DNA of 19,137 bases from JAYUKV01 sp043764135 (GCA_043764135.1 JAYUKV010000027.1:1-19137); one strand, 5' to 3'; numbered from the stretch's first letter, positions 5,749 through 15,202 are shown. The notes: a model not told the origin generated them from the sequence alone. Made by a program: numbers and translations.

Positions 5749-6915
5749 ATGGCTAAAAAATCAACAGAAAAAAAAGAAATTTTATCAATTGATATTGATA
5801 ATCAAGACCTACAGGAAAAAAGAAAAATGGCGGATTTAGTTGTATCTCAAATCAGATCATCTTACGGCCAAGGTTCAATCTTAAAAATGAATGAAGTTCT
5901 AGATCATGACTTCGATTTAATCTCAACAGGTTCACTATCTGTTGACCTTGCAACTGGTGTTGGAGGTTTACCAAAGGGTAGAATTATTGAAATCTTTGGC
6001 CCTGAATCTTCAGGTAAAACTTCACTTGCACTTTCAACAATCGCTCAATCTCAAAAAGAAGGCGGAATTGCCGCATATATCGATGCAGAACACGCATTAG
6101 ATCCACAATGGGCAGCAAAGCTAGGTGTAAAAGTTGATGAACTTTATTTATCTCAACCTTCAAACGGAGAAGAAGCATTAGAAATTGTTGATAACTTAGT
6201 AAGATCAAACGCCTTCGATATAATCGTAATTGACTCTGTAGCTGCTTTAGTTCCTAAATCAGAAATCGAAGGTAATATGGGTGAATCATCAATGGGTGTT
6301 CAAGCTAGATTAATGTCACAAGCTTTAAGAAAGCTAACGGGTGCTATTTCAAAATCAAACACAACTGTAGTTTTCATTAACCAGATTAGATTAAAGATCG
6401 GAGTAATGTTTGGTAATCCAGAAACTACAACTGGTGGAGAAGCGTTAAAATTCTTTGCTTCATTAAGATTCGATATCAGAAAAATTGGACAAATAAAAAA
6501 TCCATCTGGAGAAGGTTCTATAGGAAGTAGAGTTAGAGTTAAAATTGTAAAGAACAAAATGGCAGCACCGTTCAAAACAGTAGAATTTGATATGATGTTC
6601 GAAGAGCCAGGTGTAATTTCTTTGGCTGGTGAAATCATTGATATTGGTTCTGCCTATGCAATTATTGACAAGGTAGGTAACACTTACTCGTTAAATAAAG
6701 GTGATGAGATTGTAAAACTAGGTGTAGGAAGAGAAAACGCTAAAAAGGCACTTTACACTCAACCTGAACTAATGGATATAGCTAAGAAAAGTATCATGGA
6801 AGAATTCCAAACAAGACGTAAGGAAGGTAGAATTTCTTCAGGTACTCCTACTCCAGAAGAAGTAAAAGAAGCGGAAATGATTGAAGAAGTAGAAAAAAAA
6901 CTAGAACTTGAATAG
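5749..6915 (+). CDS. recA: recombinase RecA
   Basis: 388 residues from the ATG at 5749. RecA polymerises on single-stranded DNA and drives homologous pairing and strand exchange with ATP. Visible features: Walker A GPESSGKT (residues 84-91), IIVIDSVAALVPKSEIEG with Walker B and the L1 region, the MGVQARLMSQALRKL stretch, VVFINQIR, the L2 region with TTGGEALKFFASLR, and an acidic C-terminal tail. The first about 25 residues are a Lys/Glu-rich extension. The frame is open back to a TTG at 5662, but the recA promoter lies in that part. ybaB follows after 34 bases, probably one operon. Confidence 0.97.
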   Translation: MAKKSTEKKEILSIDIDNQDLQEKRKMADLVVSQIRSSYGQGSILKMNEVLDHDFDLISTGSLSVDLATGVGGLPKGRIIEIFGPESSGKTSLALSTIAQSQKEGGIAAYIDAEHALDPQWAAKLGVKVDELYLSQPSNGEEALEIVDNLVRSNAFDIIVIDSVAALVPKSEIEGNMGESSMGVQARLMSQALRKLTGAISKSNTTVVFINQIRLKIGVMFGNPETTTGGEALKFFASLRFDIRKIGQIKNPSGEGSIGSRVRVKIVKNKMAAPFKTVEFDMMFEEPGVISLAGEIIDIGSAYAIIDKVGNTYSLNKGDEIVKLGVGRENAKKALYTQPELMDIAKKSIMEEFQTRRKEGRISSGTPTPEEVKEAEMIEEVEKKLELE

Positions 6916-6949
6916 ATAAAAATTATATAAAAAATTTAAATTATTTCTT

Positions 6950-7309
6950 ATGTTAGATGGAATCAAAAACACAATAGGTAATGTCGGTAAAATGGCGCAA
7001 GCTAAACAACAACAAGACAAATTAGATAAGTTAATGTCATCAGTATCAGCTACCGGAACATCAAAAAATGGAAAAGTAACTGTAACAGTCAATGGAAAAC
7101 AAACAATAGTTAGTATTAAAATTGACCCAACATTGATCAACTTTGTTTACGAAACACAAACTTCAAAAAACCAAGAAGATACTATGATCGCTAAGTCAAT
7201 AATGGAAGCATATGATGACGCTCAAAAGAAGATTCAACCTGAAGTAATGAAAAAACTACAAGAATCAGGTAATCTTTCTGATCTTATGAGTATGTTTGGA
7301 GGGGCTTAA
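6950..7309 (+). CDS. ybaB: YbaB/EbfC nucleoid-associated protein
   Basis: 119 residues, usual length for YbaB/EbfC, a small dimeric DNA-binding protein often encoded beside recR or dnaX; here it follows recA. It begins with the helical MLDGIKNTIGNVGKMAQAKQ segment, then a beta core (GKVTVTVNGKQTIVSIKIDP), then a long helix ending in SDLMSMFGGA. In relatives it binds DNA as a tweezer-like dimer. No SD; translation is probably coupled to the recA message. A strong terminator lies 17 bases downstream. Confidence 0.9.
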   Translation: MLDGIKNTIGNVGKMAQAKQQQDKLDKLMSSVSATGTSKNGKVTVTVNGKQTIVSIKIDPTLINFVYETQTSKNQEDTMIAKSIMEAYDDAQKKIQPEVMKKLQESGNLSDLMSMFGGA

Positions 7310-7325
7310 TTTATTTAAACCTAAA

Positions 7326-7357
7326 ACAAAAAACACCAATTGATAGGTGTTTTTTGT
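7326..7357 (+). terminator. intrinsic terminator of recA-ybaB
   Basis: A 12-bp perfect stem, ACAAAAAACACC with GGTGTTTTTTGT (7326-7337/7346-7357), and an 8-base loop. The U-tract is part of the stem. It closes the operon and overlaps the false M16 start at 7354. Confidence 0.85.
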
Positions 7358-7437
7358 TTACTTGCCAAAAATGTATTATTTACAAATATTTAAAATATAA
7401 TAAAGCCAGCTATCAAATATTTAAGAAGATTATCACA

Positions 7438-8787
7438 ATGAAAATAAATACATTAAAGAATGGCATTAATACAATATTTTGTAACAAGAGCAACTCGGAT
7501 ATGGTGGTTGTTGGTTTTGTATGCAAAACGGGTTATATCAATGAATATAAGAACTTTCCTAATGGAATAACACTATTGATTGAAAAGTTATTCTTAAAGG
7601 GCACTCATAAGAACCCATCAGTAAAAAAAATTTGGCACGCTATCGAATCTATAGGAGGTAGGTGGTATTCAGAAACAGACTCTGAGATATTAAGTTTTTA
7701 TATTCTTTTACCCCAAGAAAATCAATTCAAAGGAATTTCACTTATATCCGAGATTATTCAAAAAAGTTATTTTGAAGAAATGGACATTGAAGAATGTAAG
7801 AATGAACTGATCGAAGAATTAAAATCAATAAGAAAAGGTACGAATGTAAATTTTGGCTTAGAGAATTTATACACCTGCTTTCCATATTCACAAAAAAAGG
7901 TAGGTACAATAGATCAAATAATGTCTATAACCCAATCAACTATTTTGGACTACTTAGCAAGGCAGTTAAGACCATCTAATTGTTATATTACCATTTCCGG
8001 TAATTATCAGCTTAAAGCATGTCAGGATTTGATTGAACAAGAGTGGTCTTATTGGCTACCGACTGTGAGAAAGTCTGAAGAGGTTTATTTTGATTATCAA
8101 GTATGTAAAAATGATCTTCCTAAAATTCCATTTTTACAAGCTGCCAAAATGGATACTGATTTGAACATTAACTTCTTATTAACAGAAGGTGTTGTTGCTC
8201 TAGAATTAATTGATAATACAGAAGTTATAGATAAGCAATTGATTGCTCAAATACAAGATAATTTTATAGAAAGATTGGCTATTTATGCTATGATCATTGA
8301 AGTCCTAACTGGTGGAAATACAGGAAGATTATATTCAAAATTAGTACATGAAGAAAAACTTGTAAATCACATCCAAGCAGAATTAATACAATATACATTT
8401 AGTGGTTGTATCTCAATCTATGCTAATATAGATAATCAAAATTTCAATCAATCACTTGTAGCTATTTTACAGACATTTGAAGATTTGAGAAAAACTGTGA
8501 TAAATGGAACTGAATTACAAAAAGTCAAAGAAATGACTAAACTAGGTCTGCTATTACTTAAAGAAGATCTATTAAACTTTACTGTATTTACAGTAAAGCA
8601 AATGGTATTATCTGGTAATTCGATTGATATTAATGATATCATTACAAAAGTAAACTACATTGAAAGCGCTCAGATCAGAAGTTTTTGTTTAGAAATATTT
8701 AGTGCTTCTAACATCTGTTTATCTATTATTGGAACTAACAAAGAAGGAAAATATATAGAAAAACTACTTGAAAAACACTTGTTATAG
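7438..8787 (+). CDS. M16-family peptidase homologue, likely inactive
   Basis: 449 residues from the ATG at 7438; the frame is open to 7354, but that part lies in the upstream terminator. The overall layout is M16B (PqqL/processing-peptidase-like): an N-terminal strand set (LKNGINTIFC...VVVGFVCKTGY), the helix that normally carries HxxEH, and a C-terminal domain with GGNTGRLYSKLVHEEKLV. The zinc motif reads LLIEK (residues 46-50), so both His ligands are lost while the Glu stays; hydrolysis is unlikely. In paired M16 systems one subunit is often inactive, but no active partner is in the window. TATAAT at 7396-7401 may be the -10. Confidence 0.8.
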   Translation: MKINTLKNGINTIFCNKSNSDMVVVGFVCKTGYINEYKNFPNGITLLIEKLFLKGTHKNPSVKKIWHAIESIGGRWYSETDSEILSFYILLPQENQFKGISLISEIIQKSYFEEMDIEECKNELIEELKSIRKGTNVNFGLENLYTCFPYSQKKVGTIDQIMSITQSTILDYLARQLRPSNCYITISGNYQLKACQDLIEQEWSYWLPTVRKSEEVYFDYQVCKNDLPKIPFLQAAKMDTDLNINFLLTEGVVALELIDNTEVIDKQLIAQIQDNFIERLAIYAMIIEVLTGGNTGRLYSKLVHEEKLVNHIQAELIQYTFSGCISIYANIDNQNFNQSLVAILQTFEDLRKTVINGTELQKVKEMTKLGLLLLKEDLLNFTVFTVKQMVLSGNSIDINDIITKVNYIESAQIRSFCLEIFSASNICLSIIGTNKEGKYIEKLLEKHLL

Positions 8788-9016
8788 CAATGACAATTAA
8801 TTCATAAATATCTGATATATTAGAATACATTATTAATTCAAATAGATTACAATAAAAGTTACAATTACTTCATAGAAATGAACTTTTAGTAAGATTTAGT
8901 TGTACATTATCTAAATTTTCAAAGAGGTCTTTTGGAGATATTATTTACATTTTGACAAAATAGTAATTAAGGATCACTCTGTATAAGAAATAAAATTTAT
9001 CTCAAATAAATAAATT

Positions 9017-10939
9017 ATGAATTTGTCATCTCAAACATCAGATCCAAAAAATAAGTTTAATATTCTAACTATTCTATTTGTTGTTATACTAATAATCTTA
9101 TTTAGTACAATTGGTGGTAATGTAAGAAATATCGCTCAACCAAAAAAAGAATTTACTCAGCTAATTACAGATTTGCGAAATGGTAAGGTTGCTACTATTG
9201 AACTCACAGAAGCGGGAGATTTGTATAATGTTGGTCTATATAAAGACAAAACAAAAAACGGATGTAAAAAAGACAAAGAAGATCTTTCTATTGAACAGTA
9301 CAATACCGCTGGTACTGGAACTAGCTTTGAAAACAATTTATTAACTATACAGCAGTTAGTTGGTAATGATGTTGTAAAGTTTGGTTCTGGTGAATGTGAA
9401 GTAACATACAAAACAGAATCTCAAAGCGCATTATCTAAGCTAACAAACAATCAATTGTTCAATACTTTCTTGTTTTTAGCTGTAACATTACTAATCGGAG
9501 TTTTTCTAATCCGTAGATTAGGAGAGGTGAACAACAGATCCATCTCTTTTGGAAATTCTAAAGCAAAAATGTTTGATAATGATGAAGAACGAAAAGTTAC
9601 ATTCGCAGATGTTGCAGGAAACAAAGAAGCTAAAGACGAGCTTTATCAAGTTGTAGATTTTCTTAAAAGACCGAAGGCTTATTTAGACATGGGTGCTAGA
9701 ATACCTAAAGGTGTATTGCTTATCGGTTCTCCAGGTAATGGTAAAACACTACTTGCAAAAGCTGTTGCAGGTGAGGCAGATGTTCCATTTTTATTCGTAT
9801 CTGGATCAGAGTTTGTAGAAATGTTTGTTGGTGTAGGTGCTTCTAGAGTAAGAGATTTATTTAAGACAGCTAGAAAAAAAGCTCCTTGTGTAATCTTTAT
9901 TGATGAAATTGATGCTGTAGGAAGACAGCGTGGAAATGGCCTAGGAAATTCCAATGATGAAAGAGAGCAGACATTAAACCAAATTCTAGTTGAAATGGAT
10001 GGATTTGAAAAAACAGACTCTATAATTATTTTAGCAGCTACCAATAGACCTGACGTTCTTGACCCTGCTTTGTTAAGACCAGGAAGATTTGATAGACAAG
10101 TTACTGTAACATCTCCTGACAGAAAAGAAAGAGAGCAGATTTTGAAGGTCCACTCTGAGAACAAGAAGATCTCTCCAGATGTAGATTTTGAAATAATTGC
10201 AAGACGTACTCCTGGATTTAGTGGAGCTGATTTGGCTAATCTTATGAATGAAGCAGCTATTCTTACTGTTGCAGAAAATAAACAAGAGATAGACAATGAA
10301 ACCCTTCGTGAATCAATAGAGAAAACTATGTTAGGACCGTCCTTAAGATCTAAAATCCAAACTGATGATATGCGAAATCTTACCGCCTATCATGAAGCTG
10401 GGCATGCAATACTTGCAACGATCCTACCTCATGCTAATAAAGTTCAAAAAATTACCATTGTTCCTCGAGGAAGAGCTGGTGGTTATACATTTAATGCACC
10501 TGACAGTGATAACATGATAATCAGAAGATCAGAACTATTGGATGAAATAAAAGTTCTTTTTGGTGGTTATGTAGTAGAACAGATTTATTTTAAAGATCTG
10601 TCTACAGGTGCTTCAAATGATCTTGAAAAGGCTACTCAAATAGCAAGAGATATGATTACCAAATACGGTATGGGTAAAATGGGACCTATATCATTTAGCG
10701 AAGGATCTTCTATTTCTTTCCTTGGCAGAGACATGAATGATTCTAAGCAACATTCAGATGCTTATGCAAAACTAATTGATGATGAAATTTTAAACATCTT
10801 GCAATCTTCTCACGAAGAAGCGCACAATCTAATCTCTAAAAACTTCCATAAAGTTGAGCTAATCGCAAATGCACTACTAGAAAAAGAGACTCTAGAACTA
10901 GAAGAATTTAATATATTAGTTGGTGATATAAAAGTGTAA
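9017..10939 (+). CDS. ftsH: ATP-dependent zinc metalloprotease FtsH
   Basis: 640 residues, a full-length FtsH: membrane AAA+ protease that extracts and degrades membrane and soluble proteins as a hexamer. TM1 about residues 14-33, an outward-facing domain with two Cys (83, 127), TM2 about 147-165, Walker A GSPGNGKT (237-244, against the usual GPPGTGKT), pore loop MFVGVG, Walker B VIFIDE (292-297), SRH with RPGRFDR (354-360), zinc motif HEAGH (459-463) and third ligand region GASND (Asp 535). The 229 bp before it hold no gene; TTGACA is at 8952-8957 without a good -10. The next gene starts one base after its stop. Confidence 0.97.
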   Translation: MNLSSQTSDPKNKFNILTILFVVILIILFSTIGGNVRNIAQPKKEFTQLITDLRNGKVATIELTEAGDLYNVGLYKDKTKNGCKKDKEDLSIEQYNTAGTGTSFENNLLTIQQLVGNDVVKFGSGECEVTYKTESQSALSKLTNNQLFNTFLFLAVTLLIGVFLIRRLGEVNNRSISFGNSKAKMFDNDEERKVTFADVAGNKEAKDELYQVVDFLKRPKAYLDMGARIPKGVLLIGSPGNGKTLLAKAVAGEADVPFLFVSGSEFVEMFVGVGASRVRDLFKTARKKAPCVIFIDEIDAVGRQRGNGLGNSNDEREQTLNQILVEMDGFEKTDSIIILAATNRPDVLDPALLRPGRFDRQVTVTSPDRKEREQILKVHSENKKISPDVDFEIIARRTPGFSGADLANLMNEAAILTVAENKQEIDNETLRESIEKTMLGPSLRSKIQTDDMRNLTAYHEAGHAILATILPHANKVQKITIVPRGRAGGYTFNAPDSDNMIIRRSELLDEIKVLFGGYVVEQIYFKDLSTGASNDLEKATQIARDMITKYGMGKMGPISFSEGSSISFLGRDMNDSKQHSDAYAKLIDDEILNILQSSHEEAHNLISKNFHKVELIANALLEKETLELEEFNILVGDIKV

Positions 10940-10940
10940 T

Positions 10941-12806
10941 ATGCCAGAATTAAAATTCGATACAAAAAATATAGAAATATTATTTCTAAAGAACAGAAGA
11001 GTTTTTATAACTCTTTTTGTGCTATCTAGTTTGGTTGTTATTTTAGCTACAGTCTGGCTATTGTATGCGCTTGGTCTGATATTCAACAATACATCTACAC
11101 AAGTTAACTACAATCTTGGTAAAACCAAAACACAAGAAAATTATTCAATACTCACAGATTTTGAGCTTAAAAAAATTAACTCTGACAAAAAAATATCAAT
11201 CTTCAACCAATCAAAGGAAAGTTTAGCAATTGTACTAAACGAAAACTCAAAACCAGTTTCAATAACAACTGTATTTGATAAAAAGATAGATTTTTCTCCG
11301 CAAGATTCTATTGCAACGATGGTTGTTAATTCTCCATACTTTTTGTTCTTGGATAAGTCTAGCAAAAAAGATATTTATAATATCTCAAAGTCTAAAACAT
11401 CTAATATCAAGTCAATCGACAATGTTTATTCAATAGTTACCGATTCTGAATATATATTACATCTAGATTCTGTTGCTAAGGATAAACAATCACAAGATAT
11501 TGTTTCTAATTATTACGCCAAGATTTTCAAAAAAGACTTAACAGGATTTGTAAATTACAACAAGCAATACAATTATTCATTTAATACAGATAACTACAAG
11601 AGTAGTTATCCAAGTAAATTTTTTGAAAACTACGGACTTTATATTACTAATGACAAGTTTACCCCAAGAGTAAAAAATTACTCAACGATTTATCAAAACT
11701 TAGCTTTGATTCAACCTGAGAACTTAACTAATTTTAAACAGAATAATGTGGGATATTTTATTGATCAAAATTTCAACCCAACATTTTTAAACCCTCAAGA
11801 GTCAAAAGACGACAAACAACTAGAGGAGATTAAAATACCTGAAGATTTGGACCCAAAGATAAATGAATTCAATCTTTTGTCTCTACAATTAAATAATAAA
11901 AATTTGGAAAACTCAGCTATCATAGATAACTACAAAGAATTGATAAATAAAATTGTAAACACATTAACTCACGGTAGAATACTTGAAAGTAATATAAATT
12001 ATAGAGAAACTGTAAAAGAATGGTTGATTAATTGTCACAAGGAAAACACAGATCCCCTAAAGATATTTTCATGTTTAAATAAAGAGCTAACAATTAACTT
12101 TAATAAGTTCTTAAGCTATACAAATAATGTTTCTACACAAACATATTTAGAAGTAATTCAGAATAGTATTCTAAAACAGCTCAACAATGAAACAAAATAT
12201 TTTGGTATTTACAAGACATCGCCAGAAGCTTCATTTATGGCCTTTTTAGATCCCAATGTTATTTTACCTGCATCGGTAAAACTTAAGCCTATTTTTAGCA
12301 CTTCTGAATCAAAATTTAACAATTCTATTCTAACATTCGATGGTTCGTTTGAAGTGATGAAAGAAACTAATGTTGATAACTCCTATTCAATAACTTTTAA
12401 TAAGTTAGATTATTTTATAAATTTGGAGCTTGGTCCTAAGTTATCTACAGACTATTATTGCACTAATGATTTAGATCTTATTAAAATAGAAAATAGTTTA
12501 TACAAATCTCAAAAACCAAAGTGGGAAAATAATAAGTTAGAATTTGAAAATTCACTAAATTATTATAAAACTGATTCCAAAGTTATCTCCAACCTCAAAA
12601 CTGACACCTCAATTGGATTAAAAAAATTATCAGAACCAGAAGGTAAATTATTTAAAAACTGTTTTGCCAATGAATCTCTAGGCGTACAATTCAATGATTC
12701 AATATTAAAAATTACAGCAAGCAAGATTAATAGTTCTGCACTAACTGAAACTCAAATACTTCAGATAGATGATTTTGTAAAAAGCCTTACAATTCAAAAA
12801 AAGTAG
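10941..12806 (+). CDS. large membrane-anchored protein, unknown
   Basis: 621 residues with one strong hydrophobic segment near the N-terminus (about residues 18-42, VFITLFVLSSLVVILATVW) and a long Asn/Ser/Lys-rich remainder. It is predicted to be anchored in the cytoplasmic membrane with a large outer domain. Scattered cysteines (in LINCHKE, FSCLNKE, YYCTND, KNCFANE) could form disulfides. No catalytic motif or family recognised. The start codon is one base after the ftsH stop, so it is very likely co-translated with FtsH and could be a substrate, adaptor or surface partner. That link is inferred from spacing only. Confidence 0.75.
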   Translation: MPELKFDTKNIEILFLKNRRVFITLFVLSSLVVILATVWLLYALGLIFNNTSTQVNYNLGKTKTQENYSILTDFELKKINSDKKISIFNQSKESLAIVLNENSKPVSITTVFDKKIDFSPQDSIATMVVNSPYFLFLDKSSKKDIYNISKSKTSNIKSIDNVYSIVTDSEYILHLDSVAKDKQSQDIVSNYYAKIFKKDLTGFVNYNKQYNYSFNTDNYKSSYPSKFFENYGLYITNDKFTPRVKNYSTIYQNLALIQPENLTNFKQNNVGYFIDQNFNPTFLNPQESKDDKQLEEIKIPEDLDPKINEFNLLSLQLNNKNLENSAIIDNYKELINKIVNTLTHGRILESNINYRETVKEWLINCHKENTDPLKIFSCLNKELTINFNKFLSYTNNVSTQTYLEVIQNSILKQLNNETKYFGIYKTSPEASFMAFLDPNVILPASVKLKPIFSTSESKFNNSILTFDGSFEVMKETNVDNSYSITFNKLDYFINLELGPKLSTDYYCTNDLDLIKIENSLYKSQKPKWENNKLEFENSLNYYKTDSKVISNLKTDTSIGLKKLSEPEGKLFKNCFANESLGVQFNDSILKITASKINSSALTETQILQIDDFVKSLTIQKK

Positions 12807-12837
12807 TACATATTTTAACCGCTGTTATTGGAATTAC

Positions 12838-12866
12838 TTGATAATAATTTATTTATAAAGTATACT
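12838..12866 (+). promoter_or_regulatory. promoter of the secreted lysozyme-like gene
   Basis: -35 TTGATA (12838-12843), 17-base spacer, -10 TATACT (12861-12866). The leader is about 43 bases, long for this window, and contains a GGTAT/ATACC hairpin (12891-12895/12903-12907) just before the ATG, which could influence translation. Confidence 0.6.
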
Positions 12867-12916
12867 TTGAACACTGGCTTAAATAAATTAGGTATTTCCA
12901 GGATACCAAATACTAC

Positions 12917-13588
12917 ATGTCATTGAAATTTTTAGGATTTGCTCTTGTATTAATGTTAATCGTCCAGGTGGTTAACATCGGATACACCGCTAACTCTTAT
13001 AATCCTGTTGTTGACTACAAAATAGTTACTTCAGGACAAAAAATTCAACTTACACGTTCAAGATTTGATATTGTTAAAAACAATGCAAAAAAACTTCTTG
13101 AAAATAAAGAAATTGCTAGACTTGAAGAAGTAAAGCAAAGAAAAGCTGAAGAAGAGAGAAAGCAAAGACAGATCGAAGAAGAAAGAAAAAAGGAAGCTGA
13201 AGCTAAAAAACAGAGAGAATTAGCTGAAGCGGCTGAGGCAAAGAAAAAAGAAGAACAGGATAAAAAAGCTCCTGTTACATCTCCAAGTACTCCTTCTTCT
13301 AACTTAACCGGTGGTAAGCAAGATTGGATGACTGCTGCAGGTATTCCACAATCAGATTGGACTTATGTTGACTTTATAGTTACAAAAGAATCAACGTGGA
13401 ATCCTAGCGCAGTTAACAAATCTTCTGGCGCATGTGGTTTGGCTCAAGCATTACCTTGCGCTAAAACAGGTTGCGCTTCTTACTCAGACCCAGTATGTGC
13501 TCTTAAGTGGCAATATAGCTACGTAAAAGCAATATACGGTGGTTACGCAGGTGCTTATGCATTCTGGACTAAGAACCGTTGGTATTAA
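12917..13588 (+). CDS. secreted lysozyme-like (transglycosylase) protein
   Basis: 223 residues. Residues 3-24 form a signal peptide or membrane anchor. About 60-115 form a highly charged Lys/Glu/Arg coiled coil, 118-133 a Pro/Ser/Thr linker, and 136-223 a lysozyme-fold domain. The domain has VTKESTWNPSAVN with the likely catalytic Glu158, then SGACGLAQALPC. Four cysteines (173, 181, 186, 194) suggest two disulfides, fitting an extracellular location. The module is seen in peptidoglycan-cleaving and aggregation-promoting-factor-like proteins. It may remodel the cell's own wall or act on a host cell surface. It has its own promoter and a strong terminator. Confidence 0.85.
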   Translation: MSLKFLGFALVLMLIVQVVNIGYTANSYNPVVDYKIVTSGQKIQLTRSRFDIVKNNAKKLLENKEIARLEEVKQRKAEEERKQRQIEEERKKEAEAKKQRELAEAAEAKKKEEQDKKAPVTSPSTPSSNLTGGKQDWMTAAGIPQSDWTYVDFIVTKESTWNPSAVNKSSGACGLAQALPCAKTGCASYSDPVCALKWQYSYVKAIYGGYAGAYAFWTKNRWY

Positions 13589-13599
13589 TCAAAACAAAC

Positions 13600-13638
13600 G
13601 AATACACCCTCCTTATTTTTAATATGGAGGGTGTATTC
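13600..13638. terminator. bidirectional terminator between convergent genes
   Basis: A 13-bp perfect stem GAATACACCCTCC/GGAGGGTGTATTC (13600-13612/13626-13638) with a 13-base loop, between the + strand lysozyme-like gene and the - strand membrane protein gene. Confidence 0.85.
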
Positions 13639-13654
13639 TCTATCTTTAGTTTTT

Positions 13655-14365
13655 TTAAACTTGGGTTAGAGTTTTCTGTGTTGGATTGTAAATAAGTTTT
13701 ACTATTTCTTTTCCAACTAATTCTATATAGTATTTATCAACTTCTTGAGTCAGCACAAAATATCTATTTTCATTACTATTAATTATATCTTGGATAAAAT
13801 TTTTCTTGATAAGTTTTAGATTGTTTCCTTCTATTGAAACTAGATCACATTTTTCATTCATTTTACAAGAACCTTGAACGCCAAATTTTGAATTATCAGA
13901 AAATTTTGTAATTTGGCTTACACTTACATAATTTGATTGTGAGTTGATGACAGGCTCAATAAGCAAAGAGGAGTTAATAAGGGTGACTTCTTTTTGATTT
14001 AATCTAATATAGAAAACAGGAAAATTACTTATTTTGGTATATCCCTCTTGAAATGATTCTTTAAAATCAATAACTAATTCATTTTTACAATCTTTAGATT
14101 TCCATGATTCTTGATTTAGTTCGATAGCGCAGCCTGATGCCAGGATTTGATTTGGGTTAGATGTTTTAGAGAGGATTATATCTTTGTAACTTGTGTGCTG
14201 GTAATTAAACATATAAATACCAAAAGAAATTAAAAAAGACAATAAAACAAGAATTGATATTGAAGGCCATAATTTTAATCTGAATAGATTGTAATTGTAT
14301 AATTCGGATTCTTTCCATGTCTTTTTTTCAAAGTGTTTTAGAGGTAAGCGATAATTAGTGGACAT
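13655..14365 (-). CDS. single-pass membrane protein, unknown (236 aa)
   Basis: 236 residues. A cytoplasmic N-terminus of about 30 residues rich in charged and aromatic residues is followed by one TM segment (about 33-53, PSISILVLLSFLISFGIYMF) and a soluble outer domain of about 180 residues. The outer domain has four cysteines (ASGCAIE, SKDCKNE, GSCKMNEKCD) that could pair. No family recognised. No SD; a weak promoter may lie just before the ATG. It follows the 14487-15164 gene on the same strand after a 121-bp gap holding an imperfect repeat. Confidence 0.7.
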   Translation of the reverse strand: MSTNYRLPLKHFEKKTWKESELYNYNLFRLKLWPSISILVLLSFLISFGIYMFNYQHTSYKDIILSKTSNPNQILASGCAIELNQESWKSKDCKNELVIDFKESFQEGYTKISNFPVFYIRLNQKEVTLINSSLLIEPVINSQSNYVSVSQITKFSDNSKFGVQGSCKMNEKCDLVSIEGNNLKLIKKNFIQDIINSNENRYFVLTQEVDKYYIELVGKEIVKLIYNPTQKTLTQV

Positions 14366-14418
14366 AGATTTATTTAAGCGTGCTGTTAGTTAGGTGTAAG
14401 AAAGAACTTTTGTGAGAA

Positions 14419-14482
14419 GAGAGTTTTTAAGAGAGTTATCTAGAGATCTTTTTATAGAGTTGTTAAAAGGATTACCTAGAGA
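14419..14482. repeat. imperfect 28-bp direct repeat, 36-bp period
   Basis: 14419-14446 and 14455-14482 match at about 22 of 28 positions and both end in CTAGAGA. They fill the gap between the two minus-strand membrane protein genes. No function assigned. Confidence 0.4.
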
Positions 14483-14486
14483 ATGG

Positions 14487-15164
14487 TTATGTTAATATCT
14501 CAGATTCTTTTTGTTCAATAGCTTTTTCTATAGAATTTGAAGAATTTATAAATACTGTAGAAAAGTATTTAAGATAAGACTCTAGATTTTTTTTTGCTTC
14601 TTCTTTGAAAATTGGATTTGATAAGTTGTAGTTAATATCTCTTAACATGTCAATTCTATTTTTGAAGAATTCTGTTGATTTGTTGTTGTCCAAGTAACTA
14701 AGTTTTAGTTTTTCTATATCTATTAGATTGTTAACTACTGAGGAATCGCTTACTTCGTTTTTTGGTAATGAATATATTGAGTAAAAATCTGAAGTAATTT
14801 TTAATAAAGAATCAGTTTTCTGAAGATAAAGAGTAGATAAAGATTGAATAGAAATTTTTTCTCTTAGCGATAATCCTTCTGCTAAATTAGAAAGTGAGCT
14901 CACGCTTACTTTGTAATCTTCTAAGAGCGTAATCATTCCTTTTAATTCAGAAGTAGGTAAAAAAGTTGATGAATAATGTAGTTTAAAATCATCAAAATTT
15001 TTTTTGATAACAGTAATTTTGTGAATTAGTGTATTAAGTTTTTGATTAACGGTTAAATTAGCGATAAATCCAGATGCAAGCATTAGAATAAAAAAAACAA
15101 TTACCAAATATGAGACTATTCTTATTGTTTCGTTTTGAATAAATGTGGAAAGTTTTTCTATCAT
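14487..15164 (-). CDS. single-pass membrane protein with helical domain, unknown
   Basis: 225 residues from the ATG at 15164, which begins MIEKLSTF. The frame also has an ATG at 15188, but that lies between the -35 and -10 of the promoter at 15174-15202. One TM segment spans about residues 17-38 (IVSYLVIVFFILMLASGFIA). The rest is Leu/Lys/Ser-rich and predicted mostly helical, with coiled-coil character (NQKLNTLIHKITVIKKNFDDF). No cysteines or catalytic motif; family not recognised. The layout recalls a membrane-anchored sensor or scaffold, but this is only a shape argument. Confidence 0.65.
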   Translation of the reverse strand: MIEKLSTFIQNETIRIVSYLVIVFFILMLASGFIANLTVNQKLNTLIHKITVIKKNFDDFKLHYSSTFLPTSELKGMITLLEDYKVSVSSLSNLAEGLSLREKISIQSLSTLYLQKTDSLLKITSDFYSIYSLPKNEVSDSSVVNNLIDIEKLKLSYLDNNKSTEFFKNRIDMLRDINYNLSNPIFKEEAKKNLESYLKYFSTVFINSSNSIEKAIEQKESEILT

Positions 15165-15173
15165 ATCTATGAT

Positions 15174-15202
15174 ATATGACAAAATCATAACATATTTGTC
15201 AA
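15174..15202 (-). promoter_or_regulatory. promoter of the 14487-15164 gene (leaderless)
   Basis: On the minus strand, -35 TTGACA (15197-15202) with -10 TCATAT (15174-15179, 17-base spacer) or CATATA (15173-15178, 18). The ATG at 15164 is eight to nine bases after the -10, so the message should be nearly leaderless. Confidence 0.5.

Noticed and set aside
7354..7437. 28-residue N-terminal extension of the M16 homologue
   Set aside because: Its start is inside the recA-ybaB terminator stem; Met at 7438 begins the family-like sequence.
9679..10296. 205-aa minus-strand ORF
   Set aside because: Antisense to the AAA domain of ftsH; no independent signals.
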